This document shows, piece by piece, positions 59,750 through 64,000 of a stretch of DNA of 64,000 nt. Within the stretch, counting starts at the first letter, position 1. Each line of letters begins with the position of its first letter. The notes beneath the pieces were generated by a model. It searched no databases, had not been told where the DNA came from, and saw nothing but the letters and a program-made list of their open reading frames with translations. The stretch is taken from positions 2,945,001 to 3,009,000 of the forward strand of contig NZ_CP107558.1 of the NCBI RefSeq assembly GCF_026427715.1. The letters are read 5' to 3'. The position numbers were made by a program, and so were the translations under genes. The DNA is from Methylocystis sp. MJC1 (GTDB taxonomy: Bacteria; Pseudomonadota; Alphaproteobacteria; Rhizobiales; Beijerinckiaceae).

Positions 59750-60631
59750 TTAGCTCCTGGGCGCAAAGACGCCGCTGCGCGCTTCGCTGAGTTCGTATCG
59801 TTCGGCATGGCTGCCGATGGGCTCCACGACGGCGTCGACCACGCCGGCTCCCGCCAGTTCCTGCGCGAAGCGCGCGGCTTCGACGCGGCCTGGCGCGGCG
59901 ACCATGAGCGACAAACCACCGCCAGCGTGCGGCGCGCTGGCGAGAATCTCGCCCTCGAGCGCCGAGACGACGGCGGGAATGGCGTGCGCCCAATGCGGCA
60001 GATTGATCGCGTGCAGTACGATGTCGCGCGACGCCGCATCCGCGGCGAGCCGGGCCACGATGAAGACCGGCAGGCCGGCCGGATGATCGGGGCGCTCGAC
60101 GAAGGGCAGTCGCGCAATGATCTTGGGCGCGCTCTCGCCGATGAGCCGCTCCCACCAGGCGCCCTCCTCGAGAGCGCCGGCGGCGCGCAGCATGCCGAGG
60201 TCGCCGCGCGAGGCCGCAACCGCGTCGATGACCGCGCGGGCGCCATGGTGGGCCACATAGGGCACGGTGAAGCCGAAGTGGAAGCGGGCGCTGTCGCGCA
60301 TCTGCGCATCGCCGCCCGAGTCGTCGGCATGCACGGAATAATTCGCCTGCACATAAGTGAAGGTCGAGACGATGACCCGCCAGATGCCCTCGACCGCGTC
60401 GAGCGGCAATAGGCCATGATGGCGCTCGACAAGCGCACGCATCATCTGCGCCTCGCGATCGGGCCGGAAGGCGCAGCCGCCGCCTTGAGCGCGCTTGGCT
60501 GCAATCAGCCGGTCGATGATCTCGCCGCGGGCCATCAGCAGCCGATGCATATCGAGATCGATGCGGTCGATCTCGCCGCGCAAATCGGCAAGCATGTCGG
60601 CGGCGGAGGTGAGCTCGGGCGTGTCGCGCAT
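59750..60631 (-). CDS. Chorismate mutase with an extra C-terminal domain
   Basis: 293 residues. The N-terminal AroQ-type chorismate mutase (about 10-95) has the Arg/Lys catalytic helices (L-R-G-E-I-D-R-I-D, L-I-A-A-K-R-A-Q, R-P-D-R-E-A-Q-M-M). The next 200 residues do not look like prephenate dehydratase in motif (no T-R-F). They include F-H-F-G-F-T-V-P-Y-V-A-H-H-G-A-R-A-V, perhaps a diverged dehydratase-like or regulatory module. It converts chorismate to prephenate for the downstream TyrA/HisC. First gene of the operon, divergent from the cupin. Confidence 0.85.
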   Translation of the reverse strand: MRDTPELTSAADMLADLRGEIDRIDLDMHRLLMARGEIIDRLIAAKRAQGGGCAFRPDREAQMMRALVERHHGLLPLDAVEGIWRVIVSTFTYVQANYSVHADDSGGDAQMRDSARFHFGFTVPYVAHHGARAVIDAVAASRGDLGMLRAAGALEEGAWWERLIGESAPKIIARLPFVERPDHPAGLPVFIVARLAADAASRDIVLHAINLPHWAHAIPAVVSALEGEILASAPHAGGGLSLMVAAPGRVEAARFAQELAGAGVVDAVVEPIGSHAERYELSEARSGVFAPRS

Positions 60632-60771
60632 GGCGCTTCTCTTAGGCCAGCAGGCCGCGAGAGTGAAGGGGGGCGGCGGACGCCTCTCCAGTTGCGGGAG
60701 TAGAGCGACAAGGTCGCTTGCCGGGCGCCCGGGCTCCGATAGACTGGCGCGCCAGGAACAAAGGAAGCGCC

Positions 60772-61233
60772 ATGTCCAATAAGCTTGCAGCCTGCCTCGC
60801 CCTGCTCTGCCTCTCTTTCACCGGGGCCGCCCGCGCCGATGGCGTCGATCTCAAGGGCTTCCACGCCAAGTCCCTGGCGGAGCTCTCGGACCTCGGCCAT
60901 CTCGCCGAGCTCACCGGCAAATACAAGATCCGCGTGACGCAAGTGACCATGGACGAAGCCGGCTATATGCACGCCCATCACCATGTCGGGCCGGGCATAC
61001 GTTGCATGGTCTCTGGAGAAATGGCCTACGCCATCGGCGGCAAAACCACCGTCTATAAAGCGGGCGACTGCTTCACCGAGACCGGCGCCCAGACCCATGA
61101 GTCGTCGAATGTCGGCAAGACGCCAGTGGTGCTGCTGAATTTCGAGCTGCTGCCCGCGAACCTCCCGGACGGCAAAGGCTCGTTGATCCCCGAGCCCAAG
61201 GAGGGCGAAGGCCATTCGCATCCGGCGCCCTGA
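60772..61233 (+). CDS. Exported cupin-domain protein
   Basis: 153 residues with a signal peptide (MSNKLAACLALLCLSFTGAA, cleavage near A-R-A-D). The cupin core has metal motif 1 as H-A-H-H-H-V-G-P-G near residue 64 and motif 2 as F-T-E-T-G-A-Q-T-H-E near 103. It should bind a metal in the periplasm; the role (enzyme or ligand binder) cannot be told. The ATG at 60772 follows AAAGGAAG; the longer frame upstream has no signal peptide. The C-terminus is His-rich (G-H-S-H-P). It converges with the small exported gene downstream. Confidence 0.85.
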   Translation: MSNKLAACLALLCLSFTGAARADGVDLKGFHAKSLAELSDLGHLAELTGKYKIRVTQVTMDEAGYMHAHHHVGPGIRCMVSGEMAYAIGGKTTVYKAGDCFTETGAQTHESSNVGKTPVVLLNFELLPANLPDGKGSLIPEPKEGEGHSHPAP

Positions 61234-61259
61234 GGCGCGCAAGCTTCAGACAATTCGCC

Positions 61260-61580
61260 TTATTCGGCCGGCCTGATCGTCGCCGGGTCGATCCCGTTCC
61301 AAACGCAGAGCTGGCCTTCTCGGCGCGCCTGCAAAATCGAGGCGAGGAGCGCCACGCCGCTCGCCGTCTCGATCGCTTCCCGGCGGGGCGCGACGACATC
61401 GGCAGTGGTGAAGCGAATGGCGCGCCCGTTATCGGCGGCGGCTTGATTACAGGCTTCAACCAATTCGGTCTTGGCGCGGCCCTCGATGCGCTGGCCCGCC
61501 TCCTCCTGCCTCGGCGCGAACAGCCAAAGCAGGAGCAGAGCGATCGCGAGCGCCACGATGAGGAGAGCCGTCCGTCTCAT
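61260..61580 (-). CDS. Small exported or anchored hypothetical protein, 106 residues
   Basis: Begins with a hydrophobic segment (M-R-R-T-A-L-L-I-V-A-L-A-I-A-L-L-L-L-W-L-F), then a soluble part with two Cys (V-E-A-C-N-Q, Q-L-C-V-W-N) that may form a disulfide. No family recognised. The ATG at 61580 directly follows the stop of the DUF815 gene (TAGATG), so it is translationally linked to it. Confidence 0.65.
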   Translation of the reverse strand: MRRTALLIVALAIALLLLWLFAPRQEEAGQRIEGRAKTELVEACNQAAADNGRAIRFTTADVVAPRREAIETASGVALLASILQARREGQLCVWNGIDPATIRPAE

Positions 61581-62429
61581 CTAAAGCGTCTTCCCCAGCC
61601 GCCCGGCAAGGTCGGTGACAAATTGCCAGGCGACGCGGCCCGAGCGCGCGCCACGCGTCATCGCCCATTCCAGCGCCTGGGCGCGTATATCGGCCTCCGG
61701 CGCCTCCAGGCCATAATGGCGGGCGTAGCCGAAGACCATGGCGAGGTAATCATCCTGGCTGCAATTGTGGAAGCCGATCCACAGCCCGAAACGGTCGGAG
61801 AGCGAGACCTTCTCCTCAACGGCCTCCTTGCCATGGATGGCGTTGGCGCTCTCATTTTCCATCATGTCGCGCGGCATGAGGTGGCGCCGGTTTGAGGTCG
61901 CGTAGAAGAGGACATTGCTAGGGCGCCCTTCGACGCCACCCTCCAACGCGCTTTTCAGCGCCTTGTAGCTCGTCTCCGGCCCGTCGAAGGAGAGATCGTC
62001 GCAGAAGACGATGAACTGGTAGGGCGCGCCGGCGAGGGCGCCAAGGAGATCGGGCAAGGCCTCGATGTCCTCGCGATGGATTTCGACGAGCTTGAGCCGC
62101 CCCTCCCCCGCCAGCGCGCCATGCACTGCCTTGACGAGCGAGGATTTGCCCATGCCGCGCGCGCCCCAGAGCAGCGCGTTATTGGCCGGCAGGCCCCGGG
62201 CGAAGCGGGCGGTGTTGGAGAAGAGGATGTCGCGCTGGAGGTTGATCCCCTCCAGGAGCCCCAGGCTCACGCGGTTGACGCGTTCGACCGGATGGAAGAC
62301 CGAGCCCGCCGCGCGCCAGACGAAGGCCTCGGCGGCTGAAAAATCCGGCGCCGGCGGCGCGGGCGGCGCGAGGCGCTCGAGAGCGTCAGCGATACGGGAA
62401 AGATGCGCGGCGATATGCTTTTTCGACAT
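61581..62429 (-). CDS. DUF815 family ATPase
   Basis: 282 residues. A helical start (MSKKHIAAHLSRIADALERL) and Pro-rich linker precede an AAA-type nucleotide-binding domain with Walker A W-G-A-R-G-M-G-K-S-S near residue 95. A Walker B-like F-V-F-C-D-D-L-S-F near 140 and the sensor-like A-T-S-N-R-R-H follow. The function of DUF815 is unknown. The ATG at 62429 is preferred over 62453. The exported gene follows by TAGATG. The 93 bp upstream lie next to an IS remnant. Confidence 0.87.
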   Translation of the reverse strand: MSKKHIAAHLSRIADALERLAPPAPPAPDFSAAEAFVWRAAGSVFHPVERVNRVSLGLLEGINLQRDILFSNTARFARGLPANNALLWGARGMGKSSLVKAVHGALAGEGRLKLVEIHREDIEALPDLLGALAGAPYQFIVFCDDLSFDGPETSYKALKSALEGGVEGRPSNVLFYATSNRRHLMPRDMMENESANAIHGKEAVEEKVSLSDRFGLWIGFHNCSQDDYLAMVFGYARHYGLEAPEADIRAQALEWAMTRGARSGRVAWQFVTDLAGRLGKTL

Positions 62430-62522
62430 GAGGCGTCCTAGCGGGCGGGGCAAACCTAAATCTCTGCACCTTCTTTACCGCAAAGTTTATCGCCTTTCGT
62501 GGAAACATACGCATCTGAATCG

Positions 62523-63000
62523 CCGGGCTTGTCGCAAATCCGTGGCGAGGTAGCAGCGTTTGGCGGTCAGCAAAAATCGACAGGAACACCGCGCTTGTCG
62601 ATGGCGCGGTACAGATGGCGCCACTCCACGCGGATTTTTACATAGGTTTCGTCGACACGGATCGAACCGCAATGCAGACGCCGAAACTGGCGCAGGCGCT
62701 TCTCGATCTCGGGCGCATAAGCGAGAACCCAGCGGTTGATCGTGCTGTGGTCGACCTCGAAACCGCGCTCAGCGAACAAGCTCTCGACGTCGCGGCAGCT
62801 CAGGGGATAGCGGAGAAACCAGGAGACTGCCTGGATAATGAGCCAGGGCTCAAAGTGACGCCCCTTGAAGTCGTCTTTCGCTCGGCGCTTCAGCTTCTCG
62901 GCAACGGCGGTCAAGAGCATTGGCGGTCCCTCCTGTCGGAGAGCCTTTTGCCCAGCCCTGCCTCAAAACTCGGTTAACCCGCAAAATTTGCGACAGCCCC
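62523..63000 (-). mobile_element. Deleted IS6-family element
   Basis: Terminal inverted repeats GGGGCTGTCGCAAATTTTGC (minus strand, from 63000) and GGGCTTGTCGCAAATC (plus, about 62525-62540) flank a shortened element of about 478 bp; intact IS6 elements are near 800 bp. Inside, 62567-62920 encodes the first 117 residues of an IS6 transposase, including S-C-R-D-V-E-S-L-F-A-E-R-G and R-V-D-E-T-Y-V-K-I. The frame then breaks (R-G-V-P-V-D-F-C stop, with L-L-T-A-K-R in the next frame), so it is inactive. Confidence 0.82.
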
Positions 63001-63081
63001 GTCCCGAGTGCATCGCGTGGCAACGACCCCTCTCGAGTCTTTGGCTCGGGTGAACGACCTCCTTATACGCCACATCTAGAC

Positions 63082-63175
63082 TCACGACCAATAGCTGACA
63101 GCCGCTGCGATGCAGACGGCTGCGAGGAAGTTGGTCGCGCTCCGATTGTAGCGTGTCGCGATGCGCCTGCTGGAA
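63082..63175 (-). pseudogene. IS5-type transposase C-terminal remnant
   Basis: The last about 30 codons of a frame read R-R-I-A-T-R-Y-N-R-S-A-T-N-F-L-A-A-V-C-I, matching the C-terminus of IS5-group transposases. No other part of that transposase is present. It lies between the IS6 remnant and the DJ-1 gene, marking a former insertion hotspot. Confidence 0.6.
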
Positions 63176-63197
63176 CGCAAAACAGGCGGATTCTTGG

Positions 63198-63962
63198 TCA
63201 ACGCCGCGAAATTTTGGCGAACGCCTCCACCGCGACGTGTGAGTACTGGAAAGTTATGTCGGCCATCAGCGCCTCGGACTGCGAGACACGCAAGGGCTGC
63301 GCGCGTATAGCGTTTCCTGTGCCAAAGGGCGGATGGGGATCGTACTCGATAATCCACTCGGCAAATTCAGCGCTAGATCGCCCGAAAATGCGCTCGACTG
63401 CGAGCAGGGCGGCCTCGAAGCTGCCGACGCCAGGGCCCGCGGTGTAAAGATTGCCATCGACGACAACGCCAGCGCCCCCCTGCACCACCTCTGCCGCCCC
63501 GAGATGGGATAGAATCGGCAACGCATTATGGCTGGAGGTCACTCGCCTGTTCCTGAGAAGACCTGCGGCGCCCAGCATAAGAACGCCATAGCAAATGCCG
63601 ATGACGCAGCGAGCCCTGCGTCCCTGCGCAGCGACGAATTCAACCGCCTCGGCATCGTTCAGGATTTCCGGAGGCAGCATCGGGACAGCGATGACGTCAA
63701 GATCTGGGCAATCTGCGAAGGTCGTCGTCGGCTTCGTCCACCAGGACGGGAAACCTTCGACGAGGTCCAGAGATTTCCAGACCAGATGAATTTCAGTGCC
63801 CGGCATTAGCCCGAAAACTGTCTGGATGCCGACCATGTCCATGGGAACGAAGCCGGGCCCGATGACGATGCCGACATGGAGTGGCGCCACTCCCTCCGGC
63901 GATATCATGGCGCGGAATTTCTCGATCGAAGGCACACTGAATTTCTCGTCTAAAATGGGCAT
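63198..63962 (-). CDS. DJ-1/PfpI family protein
   Basis: 254 residues with an N-terminal lead-in of about 30 residues, then the DJ-1/PfpI core: V-G-I-V-I-G-P-G-F-V-P-M-D near 30, V-I-A-V-P-M-L-P near 90 and the nucleophile elbow I-G-I-C-Y-G-V-L near 121. The region P-G-V-G-S-F-E-A-A-L resembles isonitrile hydratase/ThiJ relatives. A hydrolase or glyoxalase-like role is possible but unproven. The ATG at 63962 is clear. The last residues run up to the IS remnant, so the C-terminus may have been altered by it. Confidence 0.85.
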   Translation of the reverse strand: MPILDEKFSVPSIEKFRAMISPEGVAPLHVGIVIGPGFVPMDMVGIQTVFGLMPGTEIHLVWKSLDLVEGFPSWWTKPTTTFADCPDLDVIAVPMLPPEILNDAEAVEFVAAQGRRARCVIGICYGVLMLGAAGLLRNRRVTSSHNALPILSHLGAAEVVQGGAGVVVDGNLYTAGPGVGSFEAALLAVERIFGRSSAEFAEWIIEYDPHPPFGTGNAIRAQPLRVSQSEALMADITFQYSHVAVEAFAKISRR

Positions 63963-64000
63963 GCGCGTTACTCCCTGACCGTGATTATCGGTGACACCAT

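Overview
This is a GC-rich chromosomal window from an alphaproteobacterium, most likely order Hyphomicrobiales (Rhizobiales). A Methylocystis/Methylosinus- or Beijerinckiaceae-like genus is my guess from protein style, not a proof. The placement rests on four things: the block rpmH-rnpA-yidC-yihA-argB-HAD nucleotidase-dapD-dapE; the cell-cycle pair ctrA and chpT; an EipA/DUF1134 envelope protein; and abundant small palindromic intergenic repeats. No rRNA, tRNA, CRISPR array, prophage or plasmid origin was seen.

Layout. 1-9415 (mostly minus): ribosome and membrane-biogenesis genes leading into arginine and lysine/peptidoglycan precursor genes, interrupted by a DinB-like protein and an exported phosphoesterase. 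9915-11792: a self-contained TetR regulator plus exported beta-propeller protein sharing an identical 18-bp operator. 12406-18695: ctrA, then a chemotaxis cluster (cheR, cheY, cheW, and a cheA with its own receiver) followed upstream by chpT. 18882-27575: cysQ, eipA, a KirBac channel, a coiled-coil membrane protein, a broken porin, yciI/EVE, a large TPR protein and sucC. 27851-30965: a small accessory island (zinc-ribbon mini-protein, broken membrane gene, GIY-YIG, acyltransferase) with repeats and an unexplained 800-bp stretch. 31239-34875: thrS and a five-gene array of hydrophilic stress proteins carrying plant Em-like LEA/KGG repeats. 35221-44000: an ABC exporter with a thiol-type ArsR regulator, an ABC-F protein, small secreted/membrane proteins and a YbhGFS-like efflux operon. 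44202-53935: ETF-quinone oxidoreductase, DUF218, an atypical LuxR regulator, small proteins, FMN reductase plus mercaptopyruvate sulfurtransferase, and glnB-glnA. 54083-64000: an exported-looking PLP decarboxylase, a PHA-granule protein, a second degenerate-receiver regulator, a chorismate mutase-hisC-tyrA operon, a cupin, a DUF815 ATPase, IS remnants and a DJ-1/PfpI protein.

How it fits together. Much of the window is housekeeping: translation, membrane insertion, nitrogen assimilation, aromatic amino acids, DAP and arginine. Between these blocks sit small modules. The most distinctive are the hydrophilin array (with 60-bp in-gene tandem repeats), the twin-arginine PLP decarboxylase, the operator-in-spacer TetR module, and two LuxR/FixJ-type regulators that have lost the phospho-acceptor aspartate. 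Many intergenic gaps are filled by six families of palindromic repeats, one of which appears to supply the N-terminus of a nucleotidase.
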